Origin: Siphonodentalium dalli
Lineage: Eukaryota > Mollusca > Scaphopoda > Gadilida > Siphonodentaliidae
Assembly (NCBI GenBank): GCA_032622095.1
Contig: CP136064.1
Coordinates: forward strand, 173,360,310-173,424,309
Direction of reading: 5' to 3'
Length of the DNA stretch: 64,000 bases
Of the stretch, positions 35,312 to 46,299 are shown piece by piece. The translations under genes and the position numbers were made by a program. The notes under the pieces are model-generated. The model made no database searches. It worked only from the letters and a program-made list of their open reading frames with translations, and had not been told where the DNA came from. Positions within the stretch are counted from its first letter, which is position 1. Each line of letters begins with the position of its first letter.

Positions 35312-36373
35312 TATTGGCTGCGGACACACGTACCACGGCAAACTCCAGGCAGAGTTATCTCCCATCGCTCCGCTGAGATACCACTGCCATAATGACATTA
35401 ATTGGTAAGGAATTCTTACGAGTTTTTAGTTCTTATGTTTTAGGATTAAAATTGTCTATGTCTGGCTCAGTTCATATTGTTCTTATCAATACCGGAAGAA
35501 TTACCATTATTGCAAACTTAAAAAAAAATCTGGTGGTCAAAACAAGATAATAAGTGACTAAATAGTAGTAAATACAGTTCCGCGACGATCTGTAAAAATA
35601 GATTTATATCGTCTGCAAAGTACACTCATTGTGGCAGTGATATATCGCAGCGATAGCGTAGAGGGCGCTGTATGGAGTTTGGTACCACAGTAGCTATGGC
35701 ATATTAGGTGTGACAATTTATTATGGTGGAGTTTGGTGACAGTTGGTCGTCACAATTAATATGCCATTGCCATGTCGCCCGCTGCATATTCGCACAATGT
35801 GTCTTCCAAAATTCGTTATAATCAGTTATTTTCTTGTTTTGTATAGTTCGCTTTGTTTATTCCAGATACTTTCTCTTAGCTGTATTTCCTCCAACGGTTC
35901 CGACACAGCTGCATCGGCCCATGCACATGATGTTAGCGGAATTATGTGTAGAACTAAATGTCGCAAAATAAAAAACGCAATTGGGGCAGATTGGTGAACT
36001 GTTTTAATACGCATGGAATTAATATAAGTAGATAAACATGCATTGAGATCATACAAATAAAACTTACTGCGTGCATGCTATGTGAGTGAGTGAGGGATTG
36101 CCACGGTCAAACACTATTCTGGACGAACGATCGTGCAATTATATATATCGTAGATAATACAATGTAGCAAAACGTAATGAGTATATAGAGATCATTCTTG
36201 GTGAAACACAATTGGTTAATTGGTCCAGTCGACTCATTGTGCGGAAACTCAGCGGGCAACATGGCTAGCTCTGGCACAGAATTATCACGACCAATTGTTA
36301 CCAAACTCCACCATAAATAAATTGTCACACCTACTATGCCATCGCTACTGTGGTACGTGTGTCCGTAGCCATT
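35312..36373. mobile_element. Composite copy of the GCTGCGGACACACG MITE
   Basis: The left tip ATTGGCTGCGGACACACGTA (35312) and right end TACGTGTGTCCGTAGCCAT (ending 36373) are inverted. Near 35681 a second left-end segment begins (GGTACCACAGTAGC, GACAATTTATTATGGTGGAG), so one copy seems inserted in, or fused to, another. The body at 36000-36300 matches 49510-49800 inverted. ORFs at 35743-35997 and 35826-36328 are repeat sequence. Confidence 0.65.
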
Positions 36374-36419
36374 CTGTCCGTAGACACAAATATTTCAGCG
36401 ATGGATGAACTAAAATTTT

Positions 36420-36538
36420 ATGTCTAGATTTGCTATTGATCTCTCAAAAGAGGGTCCAGCACCCGTGGTTCAAACTGTTGTTGGCAAGATATCAAAATCA
36501 TGCCAAATGTATGATGGGCGCAAGTATAGGCAGCTCCA
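36420..36538 (+). CDS. Possible coding exon, not recognised
   Basis: From ATG 36420 a 39-codon frame (MSRFAIDLSKEGPAPVVQTV, GKISKSCQMYDGRKYRQL) runs to a good donor at 36539 (CTCCA followed by GTGAGTG). Its composition looks protein-like, in contrast to the surrounding repeats. It could be a first coding exon, or an internal exon entered after the TAG at 36423-36425. The exon ends in phase 2, which does not fit the acceptor at 37525 (this needs phase 1), so it does not splice directly to the cadherin-like gene. I do not recognise the family. Confidence 0.3.
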
Positions 36539-36949
36539 GTGAGTGTTTTCTAGTTAAATGCATGTAATACCTTTCTACGATAACTGCATGCCCCAGAACG
36601 ACGCATTGAAGTCATAAAACACCGTCGAACACAATAATCGCACCATGCCACTGCTGCGATATTTGTATTCATTGAAATTCTGGAATCGGAAACGGAATCA
36701 TGCGCGACAGTCCGATAAAAGGAAAATTGTATTTAAAACTTCACACACTGCATGCACACTCTTCGCTATCGTCAAAATTATGTAGTACTATATAACATAT
36801 TCAGAACAACTGCAACCCTCGGTTTTCTCCCCATGGTTTTCATGTGCAACTTTTTACGCGACCGCTGTTTAAACATTTGAACCGGCATAAACGAAACGAT
36901 CTTAGGTATGTTTTGAGATACTTCTTACGGAATTATGAATATGTCCGTT

Positions 36950-37475
36950 TAAAGATACGGGCGGCGCTGGTGGTGTGTATGCTGTTAACATATTCACGTC
37001 CGTCAAAAACAGCCATAAACAGAAAGAATAGTAAAATATAGACAGACTTTGTTCATATACAAATCAGATATATGGCATAAACAGTATGTTATTGTCAATT
37101 TTCCCCTTTTGTTATGTAAACAAAAGCAAAAAACGTTACGTTTCCTCACTTTTGTTTAGATCCGGATATGGTAAACATAAAGAGCGTTATTTGTTACTGT
37201 TTTCCTGATATGGAAATAATAAAGAGCGTTTATATCATTTTTGTGTGATTAACCAATAGAATTGCGCTGTGTTATGTAAACAGACGCACAACTTCTGTAA
37301 CACGAGCAGGCTCTTGTTTATGTACATCATCGTACGTCTTGACGACAATATAATATTTACGCGCTGATTATGTTTGGCATATGAACAAAACTATATATTT
37401 TTTAATTTTCCTTCCGTTGATGGCGATTTGAACAAATATGAATATCTCTGCAACGAACGCCGCCCGTGCCTTTAA
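36950..37475 (+). repeat. Second copy of the dispersed repeat at 7430-7920
   Basis: It shares ordered blocks with 7430-7920 (GTTTAAAGATACGG, ATAAACAGTATGTTATTGTC, TAATAAAGAGCGTTTAT, GAACAAATATGAATAT). It ends ~50 bp before the acceptor of the cadherin-like exon, so it lies in the upstream intron. Confidence 0.7.
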
Positions 37476-37524
37476 CGGATGTATTCCATCGTTGTGTACT
37501 TATTTCATTTGAATGTGTATACAG

Positions 37525-37775
37525 ATGCTGATAAAAACAAGTATAAATTGGATGTTCACGTCAGCGGCGATGAACCTGCGATATCAAACATCCAGCTGGA
37601 GGTAGAGTACAGGCCTCTCTATCAAATCGACAGCATAAAGAACGCGATGGATGGTTATATAGAGAGCGATGCGCCTGCTGGGTCGAAGGTCAAAGTCGAA
37701 GACCCCGAGAAGACGGGCGAAGATATAACATTCCATTATCTCAGACTTGAGATAGAAAATTTCAACTTTATAGAG
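37525..37775 (+). CDS. Cadherin-like membrane protein, exon n-2 (ectodomain)
   Basis: First of three exons that join in frame. Acceptor TGTATACAG ends at 37524; donor GAG followed by GTAAGC starts at 37776. It encodes ~83 residues. A segment of the form I-LEVEYRPLYQ (end of one repeat) is followed by GYIESDAPAGSKVKV, which resembles the cadherin pattern 'G-I-E-AP-GT-V' at the start of a repeat. Canonical calcium motifs (DxNDN, LDRE) are absent, so it is cadherin-like, not classical. The exon enters after a phase 1 intron and leaves in phase 0. Upstream exons are not identified, so the N-terminus and signal peptide lie elsewhere. Dystroglycan or sarcoglycan-type proteins also have cadherin-like folds, but I see no specific match. 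Confidence 0.65.
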
Positions 37776-38541
37776 GTAAGCTTGCCATGTTTAAAGCCAC
37801 ACGGCAGTTTGTGCTCAAAAATACACATACATGTACTATTCTTCGCTTTTAATTTTTAAATAGGTCGATAAATATCTGAACTACCTTTCTGCGAACACGC
37901 TGTAGACTGTAACCCAAAAAGACGCATTGAAATAATTAAAAAGACAACAATGAACACGGTGTTTGGGTCGCAGGCAAAAAACGCCATTTGCATGACATGG
38001 AACAGAAAATAGCGTTCCGTGTTAGTCTATTCCTGGTATGTTAGAAATAAAGAGCGTTTGTCTGACTTTTAGCGAAAAATTGAAAACAACTGGAAATGGT
38101 CATGACTTTGGCAAGTGTTTTTCAGAGATTATGAAGCCGTTGTGTCAATATTTCGTGTAATTATCGACCTATCTAATCCGTCCCTCCAAATTACGCGGAC
38201 AACATTTGGAGTGTCGAATGGTCAATTTCCGTTTAACAAATCCATGAAATCAGTGTTGAGTGTTCGACAGTCTGAATACAGCCGCTATAAATAGCTTTAT
38301 TATCTAAACTGTCTTTATTTTCACTGAATACCACTATTGTTTGGTAATGATTTTCTGATAAATCGGATCATGATAGCATATAGATTCCATATAATGTGCA
38401 TAATGAATCAGAACGAGGCTATTGGTTATTTTCATTTGAGACATTTCTTCTTTTAAATGTTGTTGTTGTTGTTCGTTCATTAAATATGAATTCAACTGAT
38501 CACCTTTTCCATAATGAATTTCATATGGATGTTTGTAATAA

Positions 38542-38999
38542 TTAAAGGTACTCAATCCGATTCGATGGTCCCCATATCATCAGATTCCAACAACAACATT
38601 TTTTTTAATGCAACTTCAGTTATCAGAATTGATTAATTGCCCAAAATAATGCTAACCACAGTCAACTCTAGTATAAAATTGTCCAAAACCTGTTATCAAC
38701 ATTTTGTTCAACGAAATTTTGCCGGTTTGTCAAATATCTGACCCAAAAAAAGCTACTTGAGTTTAGAGTTATCCACCATCATCCGCAATCTGGTCCGATA
38801 CCGTCTTATCGTCGACTGTTTACTGTGCCACTAAAAAATTATCGGTGGTGAAAAATAATACATTTAAAAAATCGATATCTGATCACTTTGAGCTTTGATA
38901 GGTGGGTTCCTCGACTCGAATCAAATATTTTTACCCCCCCCCCCCCCCAGCTAAGGAAATATTAATTTACGAACGTTAATTCGGATTATGCATCTTTAA
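38542..38999. mobile_element. MITE copy, TTAAAGGTACTCAATCCGA family
   Basis: The left tip is exact; the right tip is degenerate (TTCGGATTATGCATCTTTAA). The interior matches 42735-43034 over most of its length. It sits within the intron, in the same family as 16499-16987. Confidence 0.75.
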
Positions 39000-39048
39000 T
39001 TTCAATTGGTCATATAATAAACATTATTACTATAATGAAGTGATCTGA

Positions 39049-39148
39049 GTCTCCACATCATGTCTCATTGAAAATGTGAGATCCCGGATCAGACTTACAA
39101 CCTTGTCTGATCCGGATTTCACATTCTCAACTCGGCGTGATATGGAGC
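39049..39148. repeat. 100-bp hairpin in an intron
   Basis: GTGAGATCCCGGATCAGAC pairs with GTCTGATCCGGATTTCAC across an 8-10 base loop. The outer CTCCACATCATG also pairs with CGTGATATGGAG. Probably a fold-back MITE. Confidence 0.7.
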
Positions 39149-41560
39149 CGGTATGCTATACCTGTTGAAATTCTGGGAAACACTGAATTGTATTCTCATT
39201 GCTCTGCATCAATCTCTATACCATAGCGCACATGTCATACTTCCTTTATTAACGCCACCGGTGTATACTGTTGGGCAAATATTATAAATCTGTGGACTTG
39301 TGGGGACTAATTTATAAATAGATAATTGGTTTTTCCGGTTATGTTGGGACGCGTTAAAGTTATACTGCGACCCCGAGTCCGGTAAAAGCTGTAGTTGGAA
39401 TGTCCAAGTTCGTGAAAGTTCTATTGACTATGGCGATGATTTGAGAAGCTTTACTGTTTTAGGATATTGTAGAAAGGCTAATCTGGCCGTGTCAAATTGA
39501 GCTATATCGATGGGATATCTCGCAGGACAACACATTTCTGGTTTTCGTGGGGTGTGTATTCACTGGATGTCTTAAAGTTGCAGTATGTAACTATTATGGC
39601 CGCGTTAATTGCGTTCGATGTTTAGGTATGAACAATGGCTGGGCCATGCACACTTGAAAAATTTATGGCGGGAACCCAATTTTGTATCCGCATTTAGAAG
39701 CTTTCTGGTTTGGTGAATGAAAAACCTGCAGTAATAAGCCGTAGTTTTTTGTAATAATTTGAAGGATTAATTGTTTTAACGGAATTCTGAGGCGGTGCAT
39801 TCATGTAACCAATATATTTTATATTATAATTTATATTTATGGCTAATAATATGATCTTGGTGGCGTTACCAGTTCTGACTATGGTTTTCTTGTTGATTCT
39901 GAAGCCGGTTGGGTTCTAGTCTGTGGTTTTCTATATTTCGCGCGGGGTTTCCAGCTAAAATGGCGAAACCGACCACCCGAAGTCAAATGTCCTGTGCGCT
40001 TCGATACGAATTCACCCAGACAGAACAGAGATTTAGAGCGGTATATTGTTGACGCTTTCCGCATACATGGTACTCAAAAAAAATTCTTGTGTTCGACTAA
40101 CGTGCTGTTGTCCATGTGCGTAGACATTTTTGTTGATAAACAGAAATCGGAGAACCAAACCACACCATTGCGCAAAATAGTTATTTAGTTCTATAGTGGA
40201 ACTAAGTATATATATTAATATCACGGAAGTCCAAAATGTTGCTAAAATGATCGAGCCGTCAAGGGAGATAAACCCTGCATGGAGTTTGACTAGCTTCCGA
40301 CAAATTTGGCTTCATCGAATTGTCGTGGAATGTTCTGATTGGCAGACACTGACGTGATGCTTCTTGGAAGTAATGGGATTTCCTGCTATTTGTTTCAGAC
40401 TCTCGAACGCGTATCTTGTTCAATAGTCTCTATTTCAATCAGCTCGATATTCAACAACGATGACTGGACTGATAAGAGCCACAAAGTTTGACAAGTGTAT
40501 AGTATGGTCGTGGTACGCGAAAAAGGGTGTTGACCCAGACTAAAATTATAAAGGAGCGATTTCGGTATCATCTCGACCCGGGAAGATCCCAGGAATAAGA
40601 TATAAAAAATCCGCTAAAATCCGCTTTGGGGAAAATCCAGAATCCAAGATGGCGTCCAACATGGCCGCCGTTAGTCAAAAGAGACACTGACTGAGATGTA
40701 TTCGATTTTTATGGAGAAATATTTGTGAACTGTATACAAATGAATATCTCTATGTGATGCTATATCATTAGGCTAGCTTTAAGAAAAAACTTAGAACTCC
40801 CTACCCAAGATGGCTGCCAAAATAGCCACCGAAGTGAAAACAAAATACCAGTTTCCACTCATTTCTTCTTATTAATTCTTGATGTTTGGAACTTGAGATA
40901 AATGGGTATATATTTTTCATTTGTCGTGTTAAGTGAGCAGAAAAGTCAGAGTTTTTATTTCTTATGAACATTCCATCTCAAAGGGACCAAAACAAATCAC
41001 TTTGATCCAATTCCAAAATGGAGGCCAAAAAAATAGTAAATGGTAGATTTTGCCTCAGCATGCCATGTAATCGCTTGGAAGTTATGGTTGGTTGATGTAA
41101 TTGGATAGTTGCAACATATACATTAAAACAATATTTATAATGTACCGTGGTTTATTTTCACATGTTGCCAAATATTCACATTCTATTTAGATTCTTTCTA
41201 GTATAATACATACAACATTTCGCGACAGTTTTACTGTCTAATTTAGAACAGCAACTTCAGGTGACCCTCGTGGAAACGTTCACAGCGTAGCAAGAGGGAG
41301 AACTCCGTTGTTAGCACCCTCCGTTATGGTAAATGTCAGTTTGAACGATAATATAGACAAATTATATACACAATCTTCAGTTTTTTCTGTGTTTTATGCG
41401 CAAAAATATTATTTGTAGTGCTGAAATCAATGTTTTATAACAATTTCATTGTTGTTGTTGTTGTTGTGGCCCGGAAGAGATACCATATCTTTAAGCGATC
41501 TTGAGCTTTCAATGGGCAACTTCAAACTAACCAGCAAATGTCATTTTGTCTTTGGCACAG

Positions 41561-41728
41561 CCTGCACAGGAACACGAGTATGTGTTAAATGGAAACAAGC
41601 TTGCCAACGATACTGGAGACCTAGAATTCCAATTGGATGGCACGGATCTATTCAACGTCACTGACGAAGGATACGTGGTGACCAGTGTGATGATTGGTAC
41701 AGACACGGACAAAAAATTACCATTCTAT
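41561..41728 (+). CDS. Cadherin-like membrane protein, exon n-1 (ectodomain)
   Basis: Encodes ~56 residues (starting PAQEHEYVLNGNKL and ending DKKLPFY) in phase 0 at both ends, joining the exons either side without frame change. LEFQLDGTDLFNVTDEGYVV has the 'F-LD----F-V---G-V-T' pattern of the middle of a cadherin repeat. N-glycosylation sequons NDT and NVT support an extracellular location. Two acceptor AGs nine bases apart (GGCACAG at 41560, CTGCACAG at 41569) are both in frame, so the exon may start at 41561 or 41570, adding or dropping three residues. Donor TAT followed by GTGAGC starts at 41729. Confidence 0.65.
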
Positions 41729-44038
41729 GTGAGCGAACCTCTCTGAGCTTTTCTGAGCCATAAGTGCATATAGTGCCGTATATATTATGTCACTACATTT
41801 TATCACTCAAATTCTCAAATCGCACGGTATATATAAAAAGAACATGGAAATAGAAGGTTTCAATTTGTTTTATTTTGTTTTTAAATAAAGAATTCAAATT
41901 GTGGAGAAATTAATTTTACTAAACTTTGTTCCAACTTTAAGGTGAAACACATTACAAATATCGTAACATTCTAATACAGATTCAATTACTCGGGTTATCA
42001 TGCGGACTACACAAAACGTATTATTTCTAACTGAAATTTAATCATTGTTCTGCCAAAGATCACTGGAGTGTGACAATAATAAAAAATGACCTGTGCCTTC
42101 TCCATATGTGAACATATTTGAAATACCGAATTGTTGAAGATATCATCCGGACAAACCAAAAAAAGGGGAGGTTTACTCCTCCAAAAAAGCTGATGGTGAC
42201 TATATTCCAACTTGACATGTGTCTTCTCAAATGAGAACAACGTGCCAAATATGAAATTAATTTGAATATCTCTCAAGTTATAATCAGGAAAACCCGAAAA
42301 TGGTTAATGCTAAGTCGAAAAGGAGTCATATAACTCCGCCAAAAACATCGGACAATGAACAGTTTCGAACTTGACCTGCATCGATTCATACATAAAGCAC
42401 ATATCAAATCTCATAGAATTCTAAGTGATATTGTTAGTTATGACCCGAACAACCCAGACACATGAACGCGCACATGGACATGCTGATTATAACAGTCGTG
42501 CGATATTTGAATGACTATTATAATAGTCCATAAGCTGGTGAGACACCAAGTGCACCCCCAACTGCTTAACTTCTTTGGTATTTTCATGTACCCTAATATA
42601 TACTGATCAGGAAAAAATTATGTCAACAGCAAATATTTTGGGTCCTATTGTACCTACTGAGTCAAAGTTTAACCTTACTAGGTGGTGTCATTGTGATTGT
42701 ATTTTAACAGGTGATGTAACATTTTGTCATAATTTCCCAAAAATAATGCTAACCAGTCAACTAAAGTATAAAATTGCCCAAAACCTGTTATTTATCAACA
42801 TTTTGTTCAACGAAATTTGGCCGGCTTGTCAAATATCTAAAACCAAAAGCCACTTGATTTTAGAGTAATCCGTCTTCATCAGCAATTTTGTCCGAGACCG
42901 TCTTCTCGTCGACTTTTTGTCAGGCCGCCAAAAAGTACCGGTGGTGAAAAATATTAGATTTCAAAAATCGATATTTGATCACTCTGAGCTTTGATGTGGT
43001 GGATTCCTCGACTCGAATCAAATTTTTTCCCCACGAAGGTGTCCACCCGTGCGGCCGTCCTTACATGCGGCTGATTGTTTTCAAAGGTTGAATGTAGATT
43101 ACCCACATGAAAAATACGAATATGGTTGCGATCTGCCCATTTTACCAGATTAACATGGTTCTTGTCGACTAATGCTTAAAAAAAATTACAAAAATGGCAC
43201 ATGACTTAATAACGTATATAGGTTCATATGTTTTGAATGAGTAGGTACATGTGATATCTCCATAGAAATCTACTGAGAATAGTGGCCTTTGTTTATTTAT
43301 TACGGGTATTCACAAATATAACAAAAATTAAACATAGGCCACTATTGTCAGTGTTGATTTCCGAGGTGTGAGCGAGAGAGGGGATCGGCAAAACGCTCGA
43401 CGTATACAAACACAAAACCGGACTATCACACACTCTTTACACAAACTTACTTCTTTTCTGTTGGACACATTTTTGCAACCTCGTCATGTATATATAATCT
43501 GTCATCGTATTTAAATTCATACGTAGATTGTATTTGGGAGCTGGAACATTGTAAGTTGTCAAAACGTGTACCCCTATCACGTTGTAAATGAATTTACAAT
43601 GAATATGTTTAAAGTGATGTGAAACATTCCGGTAGGGTGATCAAATAGGAATGGAGAATAATCTTGCTCAAATTAATAATTTTTACAAATAGTATATCCA
43701 AATGGACAATACACGCCGTCATTCTTATATAATAAATTAAATACAGTGATCCTCGATTAGTTTATCGCCGATAGTTGCGTCCCGAATTGAGTAGTAAATA
43801 TTTACAATTGAGCGTTGTTCTGACGAAGTTTTCTATGGAGTGGTACAGGCGATTTGCTTCAAATTTTCGGCGATGTTAGCAGATTGTTACATTCCCCCAG
43901 TTTGCACATCGCCTGAATTCTAACTTATCAGTTTCACGCACCCGAAAAAGTACATAGTATGTCTTTAAAGTATGTGATATCACATTCAATTTTAAGGGCA
44001 ATAAGTCTGGTATTTCTCAAACGATTGTCTATTCACAG
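41729..44038 (+). other. Last intron of the cadherin-like gene (2.3 kb)
   Basis: Bounded by GTGAGC and TATTCACAG. It contains a partial MITE at 42735-43034 (same family as 38542-38999, both tips missing). ORFs of up to 97 codons here are intronic or MITE sequence. Confidence 0.6.
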
Positions 44039-44554
44039 GTGCAGTTGACACAGGATAACTTACCCGTGTCCAACCTAGTGCCGTTCTTTGTGCGAGTCGA
44101 GATCACACCGTCTCCACCCGAAGAAACTCCACCCTCAGCCATGTATGCTGGAATTCTTATTCTTCTCATCGTGTTCATGGCGCTCCTAATCCCGACTGTT
44201 TTTCGAGCCAAAAGGAGATATAAAGAGGGAAAACCTATGTTTCTCCCGGGGAAAGCAGTGGCACGTAAACACAGGGAGAAATCACCTGACGCTCAACAAC
44301 ACGTATCTGTTCCGAAATCCAGATCAACCGTTTTAAACTTAACTAGTTACGACAACGAGGCAATAACCACAGAGGAAGATATAAACAGACAGAGGGACTC
44401 CTTTGGACACTCGCTTGTTCGCATGGCCAGCCAGACTGACGAGGACAATAAAACTGCACAGAAATATGCGAAAAGCCAAACTCCACCAAAATATAATGAT
44501 ATTAATCATGTTGCGATAGAGGTGGTTACTAAAGAGGCTACTTCCAAGTTGTGA
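44039..44554 (+). CDS. Cadherin-like membrane protein, last exon (transmembrane and cytoplasmic tail)
   Basis: The acceptor CACAG ends at 44038 and the frame is phase 0, giving 171 residues to the TGA. Residues 1-34 finish the ectodomain (VQLTQDNLPVSNLVPFFVRV and a proline-rich stalk). Residues ~35-55 form a transmembrane helix (AGILILLIVFMALLIPTVF), followed by a stop-transfer RAKRRYK. The ~115-residue tail is basic then Ser/Thr-rich, with a PPKY (PPxY-type) motif at 149-152 and C-terminal TSKL, which fits a class I PDZ ligand. C-terminal SKL also resembles a peroxisomal signal, but that is implausible in a type I membrane protein. The role is inferred to be adhesion or anchoring; the gene is not identified by name. 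Confidence 0.7.
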   Translation: MQLTQDNLPVSNLVPFFVRVEITPSPPEETPPSAMYAGILILLIVFMALLIPTVFRAKRRYKEGKPMFLPGKAVARKHREKSPDAQQHVSVPKSRSTVLNLTSYDNEAITTEEDINRQRDSFGHSLVRMASQTDEDNKTAQKYAKSQTPPKYNDINHVAIEVVTKEATSKL

Positions 44555-45151
44555 ATGAAAATGACAGCTGTTATCCAAAAATTAGGTTCTCATCAACTCA
44601 ATGCACTATAACTTGTACATATAGTCGAGATCACACCGTCTCCACCCGAAGAAACTCCACCCTCAGCCATGTATGCTGGAATTCTTATTCTTCTCATCGT
44701 GTTCATGACGCTCCTAATCCCGACTGTTTTTCGAGCCAAAAGGAGATATAAAGAGGGAAAACCTATGTTTCTCCCGGGGAAAGCAGTGGCACGTAAACAC
44801 AGGGAGAAATCACCTGACGCTCAACAACACGTATCTGTTCCGAAATCCAGATCAACCGTTTTAAACTTAACTAGTTACGACAACGAGGCAATAACCACAG
44901 AGGAAGATATAAACAGACAGAGGGACTCCTTTGGACACTCGCTTGTTCGCATGGCCAGCCAGACTGACGAGGACAATAAAACTGCACAGAAATATGCGAA
45001 AAGCCAAACTCCACCAAAATATAATGATATTAATCATGTTGCGATAGAGGTGGTTACAAAAGAGGCTACTTCCAAGTTGTGAATGAAAATGACAGCTGTT
45101 ATCCAAAAATTAGGTTCTCATCAACTCAATGCACTATAACTTGTACATATA
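44096..45151 (+). repeat. 528-bp tandem duplication of the last exon plus downstream sequence
   Basis: Unit 44096-44623 is repeated at 44624-45151. Only two substitutions are apparent (GCG to ACG in the transmembrane helix, Ala to Thr; ACT to ACA, silent). The unit begins inside the exon, so the second copy lacks the acceptor and first 19 codons. Confidence 0.95.
44624..45082 (+). pseudogene. Partial second copy of the last exon
   Basis: Retains an open frame for the end of the stalk, the transmembrane helix and the complete tail, again ending TSKL. It has no splice acceptor of its own at the duplicated edge (only ACATATAG precedes it). It would most simply be carried in the 3' UTR of the first copy. 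If the TAG at 44621-44623's AG works as an acceptor, it could give an alternative last exon; the frame then needs checking against RNA. A collapsed or duplicated assembly is another explanation. Confidence 0.6.
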
Positions 45152-45331
45152 TATGGTGTATTTATCTATACATGCCCAGTGAGCAATGCAATTAATTTGC
45201 ATCCTATATAAGTACCTCAAAAAATTAAGTCCCACATAATGCATTGGCCCAATATCCGACCACAGATGTATGCAATAGCACTTAAATTTCGCATATAATA
45301 ACCTTTATTATCCGTTCCATTGTCGATATTA

Positions 45332-45806
45332 AAGAAACACAGGGCATTCGAAGTGGGTTCGTGCGAAATAACATAAAAGTCTGTAAAACAACTAATTAAT
45401 CACGTACATAAAACTATAAATTGATTTTTTTTCTTATTTTCATTATTTATAACTCTCCAATAATGAGATTTCGCATGCCAAAAACCTTATCATGTAAACA
45501 TTACTGCTACATTGGAATTACCGATAAATTAAGTCCAATATAATATACCAAAGTTTAATCAAAACTTGACGTTAAACATTGAAATGGTCAAAGCATTGAG
45601 AAATATTCTGAAATTCATTTTCAGACTAAAATATTTTAACTTACTACATGTTTAACGTTGTTTTTTGGCAAATCGCTGTAACAATGGTTGCAACACTCTC
45701 AAGTTCGTTATTAGAATTGTCAACCCGAGGAAGTCAATATTCACCAAGGCCGTAGGCCGAGGTGAATATTGACTTCCAATGGCTGACAATTCCTCGTGTC
45801 AACCAA
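45332..45806. mobile_element. Repeat 'body' followed by a long hairpin (copy 2)
   Basis: The body 45332-45690 matches 14505-14855. It is directly followed by a hairpin (45686-45806; GGAAGTCAATATTCACC pairing with GGTGAATATTGACTTCC; apex AAGGCCGTAGGCCGAGG) unrelated in sequence to the one at 14856-15019. Confidence 0.7.
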
Positions 45807-45839
45807 GAAACAATGGGATAACTATTTTATTATATGAAA

Positions 45840-46290
45840 CATCCGGTTTTACCCGATTTGACCTTGAATTGATCATTTTTAAGGTCAAGGTCAGGTCGGT
45901 GTCACGATTTGACCCGTCCAAAACACTCAGTGGACAAAAGTAACCCTATATATCAAATTTCGTGGAAATCCCATCAAAATTCGCGATTTGACCTTGAATT
46001 TACCCGATTTCAAGGTCAATGTAACGTCGCACGGGCAAATGAATAGGCTTATGAGACTCCCCATACGAAAGTATCACTAGACACTCATTTTCATCGAAAT
46101 CCCGTGATATTCGGGCGTTTGACCTTGAAATGACCCGATTCAAGGTCAATGTCACGTCGCACGGGCAAATTAATAGGCCTATGCCACTTCCCGGCCGAAA
46201 GTACCAAGTTTCATCGAAATCGGCTCGGCCGTTTTCGAGTTCATCGCGAATACACACACACACACAGATCTTCCACAATATATAATAGAC
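45840..46290 (+). repeat. Dispersed repeat rich in TGACCTTGA / TCAAGGTCA
   Basis: Contains at least seven TGACCTTGA or TCAAGGTCA motifs. CACGTCGCACGGGCAAAT-AATAGGC-TATG occurs twice. It ends with ATCGAAATCGGCTCGGCCGT, TTTCGAGTTCATCGCGAA, an (AC)n run and AGATCTTCCA. An inverted relative lies at 56580-56880. Confidence 0.7.
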
Positions 46291-46299
46291 TAGCCGATG

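Larger units (their letters stand above)
37776..41560 (+). other. Intron of the cadherin-like gene (3.8 kb)
   Basis: Bounded by GTAAGC and GGCACAG. It contains a MITE at 38542-38999 (same family as 16499-16987, with a ~15-base C run), a hairpin at 39049-39148 (GAGATCCCGGATCAGAC pairing with GTCTGATCCGGATTTCAC) and several AAGATGGC-type motifs at 40640-41030. ORFs inside are incidental. Confidence 0.6.

Noticed and set aside
44552..44554. Peroxisomal targeting signal (C-terminal SKL) of the membrane protein
   Set aside because: The protein has an ectodomain and a transmembrane helix; a PDZ ligand is the simpler reading.
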